DNA of 64,000 nucleotides, taken from assembly GCF_002277815.1 (NCBI RefSeq), contig NZ_NKJI01000005.1, forward strand, positions 310,001 to 374,000, given 5' to 3'. The stretch is from Pseudomonas sp. ERMR1:02 (GTDB taxonomy: Bacteria; Pseudomonadota; Gammaproteobacteria; Pseudomonadales; Pseudomonadaceae). Below are positions 19,415 through 27,963 of the stretch, piece by piece. Each line of letters begins with the position of its first letter. Within the stretch, counting starts at the first letter, position 1. Under the pieces are notes generated by a model, which ran no database searches, had not been told where the DNA came from, and worked only from the letters and a program-made list of their open reading frames with translations. The position numbers and the translations under genes are program-made.

Positions 19415-21040
19415 TTAGAGGCTGAACCGCCCAACCATCGTGTTCAGATCCACCGCCAGGCGCGACAGCTCACTGCTCGCCGCGCTGGTCTGGTTGGCGC
19501 CCGTCGCCGATTGCACCGACAGATCACGGATGTTCACCAGATTACGGTCCACTTCGCGGGCCACCTGCGCCTGCTCCTCGGCCGCGCTGGCGATCACCAG
19601 ATTGCGCTCGTTGATTTCCACGATGGCGCTGTTGATGGTGTCCAGCGACATCCCGGCGCCGCGGGCGATGTTCAGGGTCGATTCGGCGCGCTCAGTGCTG
19701 TTGCGCATCGAATCCACCGCGTGCTCGGTACCGCTCTGGATGCTGCCGATCATGCGTTCGATTTCGCTGGTCGACTGCTGAGTGCGGTGCGCCAGGGCCC
19801 GCACTTCGTCCGCCACCACAGCAAAGCCACGACCGGCTTCACCGGCGCGCGCCGCTTCAATGGCAGCGTTCAGGGCCAGCAAATTAGTCTGGTCGGCCAA
19901 GCCGCGAATCACGTCCAGCACCTTGCCGATATCCCGGGATTCGTTGGCCAGTTCACCGATCAGGGTGGCGGTGCTCTGCACATCGGCGCTCATGCGTTCG
20001 ATGGCGCTGACCGTTTCCTGCACCAGATCGCGACCGTCGCCGGCGGAGGTAGTGGCGTTCTTCGACGCCTCGGAAGTGCTGACTGCGTTGCGCGCGACTT
20101 CTTCGACGGCGCTGGTCATTTCGTTGACGGCGGTGGCGGCCTGTTCGATTTCATTGTTCTGCTGCGTCAGGCCACGGGCGCTTTCATCGGTGACGCTGTT
20201 GAGTTCTTCGGCGGCAGAAGCCAGTTGAGTGGCCGAGCCGGAAATCCGTTGCAGGGTGTCGCGCAGTTTGTCCTGCATCTTCGACATGGCCAGCAGCAAA
20301 CGCCCGGCCTCGTCCTTGCCGTCGACCGTGATTGGGCGAGTCAGGTTGCCTTCGGCGATTTGCTCGGCGGCATTCAAGGCATTGGCGATCGGTTTGGTAA
20401 TGCTCTTGGTCAGCAACAAGGCGAACAGAATGGTCAGGCCGGTGGCGATCAAGAGCAGGGTGATGACCAGATTGAACGCCGAATTATACTGATCGGCAGC
20501 TTGCTGATTGGTGTCGAGAGTCTGCTGGGTGTTGATTTCCAGCAGCTTGTTCAACACCGCGTTGATCGCTTCGGAGTTGCTCAGCAAATCGGTGTTGAGC
20601 AGGTTGCGCAGTTCGTCGACCTGATTATTGCGCGACAGCGTTTTCATCCGGTCTTCGATCTGGCGGTATTGCCCGAGCAACTGCACGTATTGATCGTAGG
20701 CCGCACGTTCCTGCGGGCTGGCGATCAGTTTTTCGTAGGTGACCTGGGCGGCGCGAATCTGCTGGTTGCGCAGTTCCAGCAGCTCCATGGTTTTCTGCTG
20801 AACGTCCGGCTCGCGGTTCACCAGCAAACGGTAGGACAACACGCGCAGGCGCAGGGTCAGTTGGGTGAACTCGTCGAGGCTCTTGATGCTTGGCACGCTG
20901 TTATTGGTGATCTCTTCGGCGGCGCCGCGAATCTTGCTCATCTGATTCAAGGCAAACACCCCCAGAACCATCATCAGGCCACCAATGAGGGCAAAGCTTG
21001 TGAACGCCCTTGGGGCGATATTCATATTACGGAGGGACAT
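19415..21040 (-). CDS. Methyl-accepting chemotaxis protein with 4-helix-bundle sensor
   Basis: 541 residues from ATG 21040 ([13 protein letters not shown]). The longer frame to 21106 is not supported. It has TM1 ([16 protein letters not shown]), a periplasmic helical domain of about 170 residues of the 4HB type, TM2 ([20 protein letters not shown]), a HAMP region and a signalling domain with the hairpin tip [24 protein letters not shown]. It signals ligand binding to CheA/CheW. The ligand cannot be read from sequence. It is divergent from the zapB-like/zapA pair across a repeat-containing spacer. Confidence 0.92.
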   Translation of the reverse strand: MSLRNMNIAPRAFTSFALIGGLMMVLGVFALNQMSKIRGAAEEITNNSVPSIKSLDEFTQLTLRLRVLSYRLLVNREPDVQQKTMELLELRNQQIRAAQVTYEKLIASPQERAAYDQYVQLLGQYRQIEDRMKTLSRNNQVDELRNLLNTDLLSNSEAINAVLNKLLEINTQQTLDTNQQAADQYNSAFNLVITLLLIATGLTILFALLLTKSITKPIANALNAAEQIAEGNLTRPITVDGKDEAGRLLLAMSKMQDKLRDTLQRISGSATQLASAAEELNSVTDESARGLTQQNNEIEQAATAVNEMTSAVEEVARNAVSTSEASKNATTSAGDGRDLVQETVSAIERMSADVQSTATLIGELANESRDIGKVLDVIRGLADQTNLLALNAAIEAARAGEAGRGFAVVADEVRALAHRTQQSTSEIERMIGSIQSGTEHAVDSMRNSTERAESTLNIARGAGMSLDTINSAIVEINERNLVIASAAEEQAQVAREVDRNLVNIRDLSVQSATGANQTSAASSELSRLAVDLNTMVGRFSL

Positions 21041-21417
21041 GGGATTCACCGAAAAGAGCGCACCTGAGCGGTGCCGAGGCTGACGTATGAATGGCTTATC
21101 GGTCATGCGACTGAAGTCTTGAGCCCCTGTGCGTTTTTGAGCGATTAACTGTGGGAGCGAGCTCGCTCGCGATGGTCGTCAACGATAACGCGGGCTGTCT
21201 GGATGAGGGTGTTGCCTGGACGCTTTTCGCGAGCGAGCTCGCTCCTACAGGTGATGCGGCGACGAAGTGCAGGAACCAGATTGGCCAATCACAGTCTTTA
21301 AAGTTCGCGAGAAGGTCACCGGTCAGGAAAATCAAGGCCTTGCGCCTGTTTAACCCTGGCATCCACGGTGACTTTTCTTTATCGTACGTGCCCTTTGAAA
21401 ACGCCCGGAAAATCAAA
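21041..21417. other. Intergenic region between chemoreceptor and zapB-like gene
   Basis: This stretch holds a long palindromic repeat (21149-21250) and about 165 further bases with no gene. Open frames that run through the repeat into the zapB-like gene are extensions without a ribosome site. Promoters for both flanking genes should lie here, but no clear hexamers are seen. Confidence 0.5.
21149..21250. repeat. Long palindromic REP/BIME-like element
   Basis: The arms CTGTGGGAGCGAGCTCGCTC and GCGAGCGAGCTCGCTCCTACAG pair. The interior GATGGTCGTCAACGATAAC is the same core as in the elements at 1841-1955 and 49617-49716. Confidence 0.82.
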
Positions 21418-21660
21418 ATGTTGGAAGCATCCCTAAGCCAATTGGAACAGCTGGTCAGCGACCTTGTACAACAGAACCAGACCTTGCTCGGCACCAACCA
21501 GGCCCTGAGCGCAGAACTGGCCCAGGCCAAGGATGAAAACGAAAGCCTGCAACTGAGCCTGATGGAACAGGAAGAGAAGCAAGGCGCCACCGCAGCCCGC
21601 ATTCAGGCACTGGTTGAGCGCGTCAGCGCTGGGCCCCTAGCCGAATCAGTCAGCGCATGA
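21418..21660 (+). CDS. ZapB/SlyX-like short coiled-coil protein (TIGR02449 type)
   Basis: 80 residues from ATG 21418 (MLEASLSQLEQLVSDLVQQNQ), with GGAAAA upstream. It is almost entirely heptad-patterned coiled coil rich in Gln, Glu and Leu, ending in a short tail. The family lies immediately upstream of zapA in pseudomonads and is thought to join the division machinery; the function is not proven. The stop overlaps the zapA start by 4 bases. The usual neighbours in other pseudomonads (aminopeptidase P/ubiquinone genes upstream) are absent here. Confidence 0.82.
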   Translation: MLEASLSQLEQLVSDLVQQNQTLLGTNQALSAELAQAKDENESLQLSLMEQEEKQGATAARIQALVERVSAGPLAESVSA

Positions 21661-21956
21661 GTTACGGCGCAGGGGTAAAAGTCGTCTCGATCCTGGGGGA
21701 AGACTATTCGATCAAGGCGCCGGAAGGGGAAGAGCAAACCCTGCTGGACGCTGCGTTGATGTTGAAGGCTGCCCTGGCCGAGACCAAAAAGAAGTACCCG
21801 AGCCTGATCGGTGACCGACTGTTGGTGCTGGCCGCAATGAATCTGTGTTCCCAGCAGATCGAAATGAAAAAGCAGCACAAGCTCGAACTCGACCGTTACC
21901 AAGAGCAAGTCAGCGCCACGGTTGAAGTGATCTCCAAGACGATCAATCAGGCCTGA
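21657..21956 (+). CDS. zapA: Cell division protein ZapA
   Basis: 99 residues. KVVSILGEDYSIKAPEGEEQTLLDAALML is the ZapA N-terminal fold, IGDRLLVLAAMNLC the conserved helix, and the C-terminus is a coiled coil (EMKKQHKLELDRYQEQVSATVEV). ZapA cross-links FtsZ filaments at the Z ring. It is coupled to the zapB-like gene. Odd: its last 50 codons and about 90 downstream bases are repeated at 23579-23822, and the 6S RNA and 5-formyl-THF cyclo-ligase genes that normally follow zapA are not seen. Confidence 0.88.
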   Translation: MSYGAGVKVVSILGEDYSIKAPEGEEQTLLDAALMLKAALAETKKKYPSLIGDRLLVLAAMNLCSQQIEMKKQHKLELDRYQEQVSATVEVISKTINQA

Positions 21957-22044
21957 TCGGCTTTGCGCACAACCAGAGAATAAATGTCGGTTTAGTTGTA
22001 TACAATCGGCACGACTGTGCAGTGCTTCAGCCTTTTATTCTTGG
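21805..22044 (+). repeat. Direct repeat, left copy (zapA 3' end plus downstream spacer)
   Basis: This stretch, from the TGATCGGTGACCGACTG segment of zapA to TTTATTCTTGG, recurs at 23579-23822 with scattered differences. Two alter the zapA protein (Gln to Lys and Lys to Gln). The pair brackets about 1.5 kb of AT-rich DNA. Confidence 0.88.
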
Positions 22045-22315
22045 TTCATCACGGATTGCCGGGAAAGACGCTCTTGATCTTCATGAAAAAGAATCCGCTA
22101 TCCCGGTAACCCTACGCCATCTGCTTACTGACCTATGTTCGATTGTTTATCCCTTCCAAATTCCCCGTGTACATCGGCCAACCACCTCTCGACCCTATTT
22201 GGCCACCACATGGAAAAGGTCATAGACCACTCGAGCTTTCGGGCAGTGCTGGCGAGCCTCCAAGTCAAACGCGATGCTCATGTCCATCACAACTACTTCA
22301 ATATGAACGAAACCT
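21957..22315. other. Left part of the AT-rich insert: spacer with possible gene remnant
   Basis: After zapA there are about 90 bases of the direct repeat with a TTGTATACAA palindrome (21996-22005), then sequence of mixed composition. A frame from ATG 22210 reads MEKVIDHSSFRAVLASLQVK and looks protein-like, but it ends within 64 codons (22401) and has no recognisable family or ribosome site. It may be the remnant of a gene cut by the rearrangement. Confidence 0.35.
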
Positions 22316-22525
22316 TTAGGCTCCTGCTCTTCGAAGAGGGGAAGGGAATCGGATGGCGTGGGGAGTCAGATCGATCTGTAAGGTATCGCCATCAGGCTTG
22401 ATGTTGGCGACAGAAAAGCCCTTCAAAATAATAAGGAAAGTATTAATATTGCGCATAAGAACACCGGTTTGTTTGATGTGTTTTATTGCACGAACATTAT
22501 CAATTAAATCGGCGTTCTTGTTCAT
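22316..22525 (-). CDS. Small hypothetical protein in the AT-rich insert
   Basis: 69 residues from ATG 22525 (MNKNADLIDNVRAIKHIKQT), with a weak AAAGA site upstream. It lies 47 bases downstream of the 245-residue hypothetical gene, on the same strand and similarly AT-rich. The middle (ILKGFSVANIKPDGDTLQIDLTPHAI) looks like a folded protein, but no family is recognised. The C-terminus (SPLRRAGA) may run into unrelated sequence, so the gene could be truncated. Confidence 0.4.
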   Translation of the reverse strand: MNKNADLIDNVRAIKHIKQTGVLMRNINTFLIILKGFSVANIKPDGDTLQIDLTPHAIRFPSPLRRAGA

Positions 22526-22572
22526 CTATCTTTCGGGCTTCCGTAAAGAGCATTGTTCTTTGGTGGGCAAGA

Positions 22573-23310
22573 TTAAGTTGGAGGTAAAAATAAAAGGCTG
22601 ATAATTGAATGATTGTTAGGGTATATGTTGATGTATTTCTGTTTAAGAATGTTAGTTGTTCCTCTGATGATAAATATATCATTTGCTTCGGCTGATTTGT
22701 CAACCTCAACTTTGCTAATTCCATCTTCAATGGAGTGGGTGTGGTTTCCAACCTTGAAACTTACTCCAAATGACCCGTCGGGGGTCTGCACAAATGTTCT
22801 TCTAAGCACAGTGCCGCCCGGCATATGATCTTCATATCTTGCCGACAGTATCATTTCTTTATAGTTGAGTAGCGTAAGGAAATGATAGGGTTCTCCTGAT
22901 TGAGCTTGAACTTCGCACTTCCAAACGTTGCTGTCGGGTGTGGGGGTAAACAGTTTTCTCAGAATTTTTTGATTTCCATGACCGGTTGAAATCATGTCAT
23001 TGAAGTTCATCGTTTGAACAGCTGATTTTATAGTTACAACGGTAGAGGATGCCTCATTTTCAACGGATAGCTCAGCTTCGCGGGGTGCTGTGGATATTGT
23101 TACGCCGACGCCGCCGCCGATTGCTGTATAGGTTTTCGCCATGACCTTAAATACAGTGTGTGATTCATCCCAGAGAGTGGTTATTTCATTTTTGATTGGA
23201 ATCATAGCGCTTAGAACAGCATCGTCGACATTTGTAAGGATGTGTTCTTTGTTAGCAGGTAGCAAATCGTGAAGTGGAGTAGTGTCCGTGGGTAGATTAG
23301 GTGTGTTCAT
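22573..23310 (-). CDS. AT-rich hypothetical protein, probably horizontally acquired
   Basis: 245 residues from ATG 23310 (MNTPNLPTDTTPLHDLLPAN), chosen because AGGGAT lies just upstream; an ATG at 23373 would add 21 residues. No family is recognised. Visible features are a short Gly-rich segment (YTAIGGGVGVTIST, near residues 63-76), no signal peptide, no membrane helix apart from a mildly hydrophobic C-terminal end (SIISLLFLPPT), and many Asn, Thr and Lys codons unlike neighbouring genes. Low GC, position between direct repeats and lack of relatives nearby indicate transfer. Function unknown. Confidence 0.65.
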   Translation of the reverse strand: MNTPNLPTDTTPLHDLLPANKEHILTNVDDAVLSAMIPIKNEITTLWDESHTVFKVMAKTYTAIGGGVGVTISTAPREAELSVENEASSTVVTIKSAVQTMNFNDMISTGHGNQKILRKLFTPTPDSNVWKCEVQAQSGEPYHFLTLLNYKEMILSARYEDHMPGGTVLRRTFVQTPDGSFGVSFKVGNHTHSIEDGISKVEVDKSAEANDIFIIRGTTNILKQKYINIYPNNHSIISLLFLPPT

Positions 23311-23577
23311 GGTTGTATCCCTATGTTTATGATGAATTTTAATGGTTGGTTTTTGCTTTGTTGAAGGGCTCATGCTGTGCGATTTTCTCCTTGTCTTCTA
23401 CCTGTCATAAATGACAGCCCCGACGGGCGGTATTGGTGACTCTTGTTGAGTTAGAGATTAATTGCGTAACAAGAAGCAGGGCAGAGCGAGGAAGAATCTT
23501 TCGGACGAGGATGGGCATGACTCTTCGCAGATTGCCAGGCGATGCAGCGTCTGGCAGAGGATCTGTAGTACCTGACC

Positions 23578-23730
23578 ATGATCGGTGACCGACTGCTGGT
23601 GTTGGCCGCGATGAATCTGTGTTCCAAGCAGATTGAAATGCAAAAGCAGCACAAGCTCGAACTCGACCGTTACCAAGAGCAAGTCAGCGCCACGGTTGAA
23701 GTGATCTCCAAGACGATCAATCAGGCCTGA
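23578..23730 (+). pseudogene. Truncated second copy of zapA (C-terminal 50 codons)
   Basis: ATG 23578 opens a 50-residue frame, MIGDRLLVLAAMNLCSKQIE to the normal ZapA end KTINQA. It equals residues 51-99 of the intact ZapA except two substitutions (Q to K and K to Q). The N-terminal ZapA domain is missing. It has no clear ribosome site. If made, it would be only the coiled-coil dimerisation part of ZapA. Confidence 0.75.
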
Positions 23731-23822
23731 TCGGCTTTGCGCACAACCAAAGAATAAGTTGTCGATTTAGTTGTATACAATCGGCACGGCTGTTGCAGTG
23801 TTTAAGCCTCTTATTCTTTGGG
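23579..23822 (+). repeat. Direct repeat, right copy (zapA 3' end plus downstream spacer)
   Basis: Matches 21805-22044, including the TTGTATACAATCGGCACG segment (23771-23780 for the palindrome) and the TTATTCTT end. It stops only 8 bases before the chemoreceptor ATG at 23831, so it contains that gene's likely promoter region. Confidence 0.88.
23771..23780. promoter_or_regulatory. TTGTATACAA palindrome upstream of a chemoreceptor gene
   Basis: A perfect 10-base palindrome 50 bases upstream of the chemoreceptor start, with an identical copy at 21996-22005 behind zapA. GntR-type regulators bind palindromes of this kind. Binding here is inferred from shape only. Confidence 0.35.
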
Positions 23823-23830
23823 GGTGCTCC

Positions 23831-25765
23831 ATGCAGTTCTGGCGACGCAGTATTCAATGGCAGTTGATCCTGAGCATGGGCACCGCCCTGCTGCTCAGCA
23901 TCCTGATCGTGGTTGGCATTTATACCCTCGTGGTCAACCGCCTCGCCCAGCGCTATCTGGTCGAACAAGCCCTGCCGTCGAGCATCGAAGCGATGCGTAA
24001 CGACATCGAACGCATCCTCGTCCAACCTCTCACTGCCGCCAAGGACATCGCCAGCAACAGCATGGTGCGCGACTGGCTGGCCGGGGGTGAAGACAGTGCC
24101 CGGACCGCTGCGTTCGTACAGTATCTGGAAGGTATCCGTACCGAACATAAAGCCTTTACTGCATTGATCGTCGGTACTGCTTCCAATCACTACTTCACTG
24201 AAAAAGGCCTGGACCGGATCCTCAGCCGCTCCAATCCCAAAGACGCATGGTTCTATTCGTTCCTCGACAGTAACCAGCCGCGCACGCTCAATATCGATAA
24301 CGATACGGCTACTGGAGAATTGGCGCTGTTCATCGACCTTAAAGTCGAGCAGACCGGCAAGGTCGTGGGTGTTGCCGGGTTGGGCCTGAGCATGAAAGAG
24401 CTGTCGGAGCTGATTCACAACTTCAGCTTCGGTGAGCGCGGCAAGGTCTATCTTGTGCGTTCCGATGGTTTAATCCAGGTTCATCCCGAGGCGCAGTTCA
24501 GCGGCAAGCGCACGTTGGTCGAGCAGATTGGCGAATCGGCTGCCCAAGCCGTCATGGGTCAAAAAGCCGTCGCCAGCAGCTTCGTTCGGGATGGCGAAGA
24601 TTTCCTCGCATTGAGCCTGCCGCTGCGTGATCTGGGCTGGACACTGGTGGCCGAAGTGCCACAGTCTCAGATCTACGCCGAAGCCCGCCGCGCGATGTGG
24701 ATGAGCAGCGGCATCGGCCTGGCGGTGGCGTTGGCGTGCCTGTTGCTGGTGGTATTGCTGACCCGTGGGTTGGTGCGACCGATTCGTCAGGTAACAGCCG
24801 CGCTGGTAGCCATTGGTAGCGGCGGTGGAGATTTGACCCAACGGTTAGATTCCAGCCGCGCCGATGAGCTGGGTGATCTGGCTCGCGGCTTCAATCGGTT
24901 CCTCGACAGTCAGCGCGACATGATCGGCGAAGTGCTGACCACCAGCGAACGCCTGCGCACGGCTGTCGGCCAAGTGGCGCGGGTGGTGGACAACACCGCT
25001 GAGCGCTCCGGGCGGCAGCAGGAGATGACCGACATGGTCGCCACCGCTGTTCATGAAATGGGCCTGACCGTGCAGGAAATTGCGCAGAACGCCGGCAACG
25101 CGGCGCTCGCTTCGCAGAGCGCTCGTGATGAAGCGATGCAGGCCCGTGAAGTGGTCGGCGGCTCGATTCGACATATCGAAAACATGTCCGATGAAATAGG
25201 TATCGCCGCCAATGCTGTGGGCGAGTTGGCCGATCAGGTGGCATCGATCGATCAGGTGCTGGCGGTGATTCGCGGGATTTCCGAGCAGACTAACTTGCTG
25301 GCGCTCAACGCCGCCATCGAAGCTGCGCGGGCCGGAGACATGGGGCGCGGCTTTGCGGTGGTCGCTGATGAAGTGCGCACTTTGGCTCGACGGACGCAGG
25401 CTTCGACCGATGAAATACAGCAGATGATCGGCAGCCTCAAGCAGGGTGCAGAGAATGCGGTGTCGTCGATGCATAGCGGGCAAGCCGCGACCGGCACAGG
25501 GGTTGAGTCAAGCCAGCGCACAGGGGCGTCGTTGACGGCAATTACCGGGCAGGTCGAACGCATCAGCGACATGAACCATCAGGTCGCGACCGCGACGGAA
25601 GAGCAGTCGGCGGTGACCGAAGAGATCAATCGTAATGTGCAGGGGATTTTCGATCTGGCGCGGGCGACGGCGGGGGAGGTCAGGGCTTGTCGTGAAGATT
25701 GCCAGACTTTGCAGCGGTTGGCGGATGATTTGGCGCGGCAGATGGGTGGGTTTCGCCTGAGCTAA
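23831..25765 (+). CDS. Methyl-accepting chemotaxis protein with Cache-type sensor
   Basis: 644 residues from ATG 23831 ([17 protein letters not shown]). TM1 is [25 protein letters not shown] periplasmic domain of about 250 residues, with [22 protein letters not shown], has the dCache pattern. TM2 is [20 protein letters not shown], then HAMP and a signalling domain with tip [24 protein letters not shown]. It detects a small molecule in the periplasm and signals to CheA. The ligand is not deducible. The upstream region is the right copy of the zapA repeat, so its promoter context was rearranged. Confidence 0.93.
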   Translation: MQFWRRSIQWQLILSMGTALLLSILIVVGIYTLVVNRLAQRYLVEQALPSSIEAMRNDIERILVQPLTAAKDIASNSMVRDWLAGGEDSARTAAFVQYLEGIRTEHKAFTALIVGTASNHYFTEKGLDRILSRSNPKDAWFYSFLDSNQPRTLNIDNDTATGELALFIDLKVEQTGKVVGVAGLGLSMKELSELIHNFSFGERGKVYLVRSDGLIQVHPEAQFSGKRTLVEQIGESAAQAVMGQKAVASSFVRDGEDFLALSLPLRDLGWTLVAEVPQSQIYAEARRAMWMSSGIGLAVALACLLLVVLLTRGLVRPIRQVTAALVAIGSGGGDLTQRLDSSRADELGDLARGFNRFLDSQRDMIGEVLTTSERLRTAVGQVARVVDNTAERSGRQQEMTDMVATAVHEMGLTVQEIAQNAGNAALASQSARDEAMQAREVVGGSIRHIENMSDEIGIAANAVGELADQVASIDQVLAVIRGISEQTNLLALNAAIEAARAGDMGRGFAVVADEVRTLARRTQASTDEIQQMIGSLKQGAENAVSSMHSGQAATGTGVESSQRTGASLTAITGQVERISDMNHQVATATEEQSAVTEEINRNVQGIFDLARATAGEVRACREDCQTLQRLADDLARQMGGFRLS

Positions 25766-25791
25766 GAGATGCATTTGCTGAACTGACGCCT

Positions 25792-25879
25792 TCGCGGGCA
25801 AGCCCGCTCCCACAGGGTTTTGCGGTGAACACAAGATTGTGGTTCAACGTTGATCCTGTGGGAGCGGGCTTGCCCGCGA
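25792..25879. repeat. Palindromic intergenic repeat (TCGCGGGCAAGCCCGCTCCCACAG family)
   Basis: TCGCGGGCAAGCCCGCTCCC and its reverse complement GGGAGCGGGCTTGCCCGCGA flank about 40 bases. It lies between the convergent chemoreceptor and acyl-CoA dehydrogenase genes. Confidence 0.82.
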
Positions 25880-25908
25880 TTGGTTTTCAGCAGCGCGGAA
25901 GGGTACGG

Positions 25909-27711
25909 TCAGAACCACTCATCCTGCATGTTCAAACACACATCATCCCGAGCTTCGAGAATCGCCAGTTCATGGTGGCAGCCCGGAATTTCCCAGGTCA
26001 GGAAGTATCGCGCCGCCTGTAGCTTGCCCTTGTAGAAGCTCACGTCCGTCGCATTGCCCTTGGCCAACCCTTCCTCGGCTCGGATCGCCTGTTCCAGCCA
26101 GCGCCAGCCAATCACCGTGTGGCCGAACACCTTCAGATACAGCGCCGAGTTCGCCAGGCTGCTGTTGACCTTGCCTTGAGCCAGATCGGTCAACAGGCCG
26201 ATGGTCACGGTTTGTAGACGCGCCACCAGTTTCTCTAGCGGTTCACGTAACTCGATCAGCGATTCATAGGCCTGCGCGCGCTCGGCGGTATCGGCAATCA
26301 GGCGGATCAGTTGCTTGAGCCCCGCGCCGCCGTTTTGCGCCAGTTTGCGGCCCAGCAGGTCCAGCGACTGAATGCCGTGGGTGCCTTCGTGGATCGGGTT
26401 CAGGCGGTTGTCGCGGTAGTACTGCTCCACTGGGTATTCGCGGGTATAACCATGGCCGCCAAGAATCTGGATCGCCAGTTCGTTGGCCTTCAGGCAGAAC
26501 TCCGATGGCCAGGATTTGACGATTGGCGTCAGCAAGTCCAGCAGTTCGTGGGCCTGTTTGCGTTCGGCTTCGGTCGCAAGGGTGGTGGTGTCGTCGAACA
26601 GTCGTGCGGCGTACAACCCCAGGTCGAACGAGCCTTCGACGTAGGCTTTCTGGGTCAGCAGCATGCGTTTGACGTCGGCGTGCTGAATGATTGCCACTGG
26701 TGCTGTGTTCGGATCCTTGCTGTCGGGCACACGGCCCTGCGGGCGCTCGCGGGCGTATTCGAGCGAATACAGATAGCCCGCGTAACCAAGCATCACCGCA
26801 CCCATGCCGACGCCGATCCGCGCCTCGTTCATCATCTGGAACATGTAGCCCAAGCCATGATGCGGCTTGCCCACCAGATAGCCGACACACTCACCGCTAT
26901 CGCCGAAATTCAGCGCCGTGGATGTGGTGCCGCGCCAGCCCATCTTGTGGAACAGGCCAGCCAGCAGCACATCGTTGCGCTTGCCGAGGCTGCCGTCATC
27001 GTTCACCAGAAACTTGGGTACGATAAACAGCGAAATACCCTTCACCCCGGCCGGTGCATCCGGCAGCTTGGCCAGCACCATGTGAACGATGTTTTCCGAC
27101 AGCGGGTGATCGCCGCCAGAGATGAAGATCTTGTTGCCCTTGAGTCGATAAGTGCCGTCAGACGCAGGCTCGGCGCGGGTACGAATATCCGACAACGAAG
27201 AACCCGCGTGCGGTTCGGTCAGTGCCATGGTGCCGAAAAAGCGCCCGTCGATCATTGGTTGCAGGAAGCGCCGCTTCTGCTCATCGGTGCCGAAGCTTTC
27301 GATCAGGTTCGCCGCGCCCATGGTCAGGAACGGGTACGAGGTCGACGCCGCGTTGGCCGATTGAAAGTGGGCGAAGCAGGCTTGGGACAACAATGTAGGA
27401 AGTTGCATGCCGCCGGCGTCGAAATTGCGCGCCGCGTTGAGGAAACCGGCTTCGAGGAAAGCGTCTACCGCCGGTTTCACTTCCGGAATCAGAATCGCCT
27501 GGCCGTCCTCGTAGCGCGGTTCGTTCTCGTCGCCCTTGCGGTTGTGCGGGGCGAAGTACTTTTCGGCGATGCTGCGGGCGGTGCCGAGGGCGGCATCGAA
27601 GGTTTCGCGATTATGCTCGGCAAAACGCTCACGCTGGGTCAGGCCCTCGGCATCGAGGACTTCATACAGCTCGAAAGCCAGATTGCGGGAACTGAGCAAC
27701 GTCTCGGACAT
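25909..27711 (-). CDS. Acyl-CoA dehydrogenase with extended C-terminal domain
   Basis: 600 residues, longer than the usual 380-residue short-chain enzymes and matching the fatty-acid (FadE/DmdC-like) type with an added C-terminal helical domain. FGTMALTEPHAGSSLSDIRTRAE is the FAD/substrate loop, FISGGDHPLSENIVHMVLAKL the second signature, and LGGHGYTREYPVEQYYRD the flavin-binding C-terminal motif. It oxidises acyl-CoA to enoyl-CoA in beta-oxidation. The chain length is not clear. The match by position is PA5020 of P. aeruginosa (from memory). Confidence 0.93.
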   Translation of the reverse strand: MSETLLSSRNLAFELYEVLDAEGLTQRERFAEHNRETFDAALGTARSIAEKYFAPHNRKGDENEPRYEDGQAILIPEVKPAVDAFLEAGFLNAARNFDAGGMQLPTLLSQACFAHFQSANAASTSYPFLTMGAANLIESFGTDEQKRRFLQPMIDGRFFGTMALTEPHAGSSLSDIRTRAEPASDGTYRLKGNKIFISGGDHPLSENIVHMVLAKLPDAPAGVKGISLFIVPKFLVNDDGSLGKRNDVLLAGLFHKMGWRGTTSTALNFGDSGECVGYLVGKPHHGLGYMFQMMNEARIGVGMGAVMLGYAGYLYSLEYARERPQGRVPDSKDPNTAPVAIIQHADVKRMLLTQKAYVEGSFDLGLYAARLFDDTTTLATEAERKQAHELLDLLTPIVKSWPSEFCLKANELAIQILGGHGYTREYPVEQYYRDNRLNPIHEGTHGIQSLDLLGRKLAQNGGAGLKQLIRLIADTAERAQAYESLIELREPLEKLVARLQTVTIGLLTDLAQGKVNSSLANSALYLKVFGHTVIGWRWLEQAIRAEEGLAKGNATDVSFYKGKLQAARYFLTWEIPGCHHELAILEARDDVCLNMQDEWF

Positions 27712-27815
27712 GGCGGCCTACCTTTTATTGGAGTGGACCGAGTCTAGGCGTGGGGAGGGCGGGCTGAAAGGATGATTGATGAGGGTGATAAAGGGGCAAA
27801 ACGAGGTGAGGTAAA

Positions 27816-27950
27816 GATCGTTCCCACGCTCTGCGTGGGAATGCCTCAAGGGACGCTCCGCGTTCCAGCCGCGCTGCCGATTTCGAGTCTGGCACCGATG
27901 GGACGCAGAGCGTCCCGGGCTGCATTCCCACGCGGAGCGTGGGAACGATC
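27816..27950. repeat. Palindromic intergenic repeat (GATCGTTCCCACGC family)
   Basis: GATCGTTCCCACGCTCTGCGTGGGAATGC is matched at the right end by GCATTCCCACGCGGAGCGTGGGAACGATC, with an inner pair around GGACGCTCCGCGTTCC and GGGACGCAGAGCGTCCC. It is a nested double palindrome between the acyl-CoA dehydrogenase start and the putA stop. Confidence 0.82.
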
Positions 27951-27963
27951 ACGAGGGGGAGGT

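Larger units (their letters stand above)
23311..23830. other. Right part of the insert: chemoreceptor 3' remnant, truncated zapA copy and MCP promoter region
   Basis: The first part (to about 23450) is AT-rich leader of the hypothetical gene. At 23531-23569 one frame reads DCQAMQRLAEDL then a stop, closely matching [12 protein letters not shown] near the end of the chemoreceptor at 25765, so it is the 3' tail of another chemoreceptor. The second copy of the zapA tail follows, then the leader of the chemoreceptor at 23831. Confidence 0.65.

Noticed and set aside
21151..21417. N-terminal extension of the zapB-like protein
   Set aside because: The extension runs through a palindromic repeat and non-conserved sequence; the ATG at 21418 with a ribosome site fits the family length.
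22353..22601. 82-residue plus-strand frame in the AT-rich insert
   Set aside because: Opposite strand to the better-supported small gene at 22316-22525; the hydrophobic look comes from the AT-rich complement.
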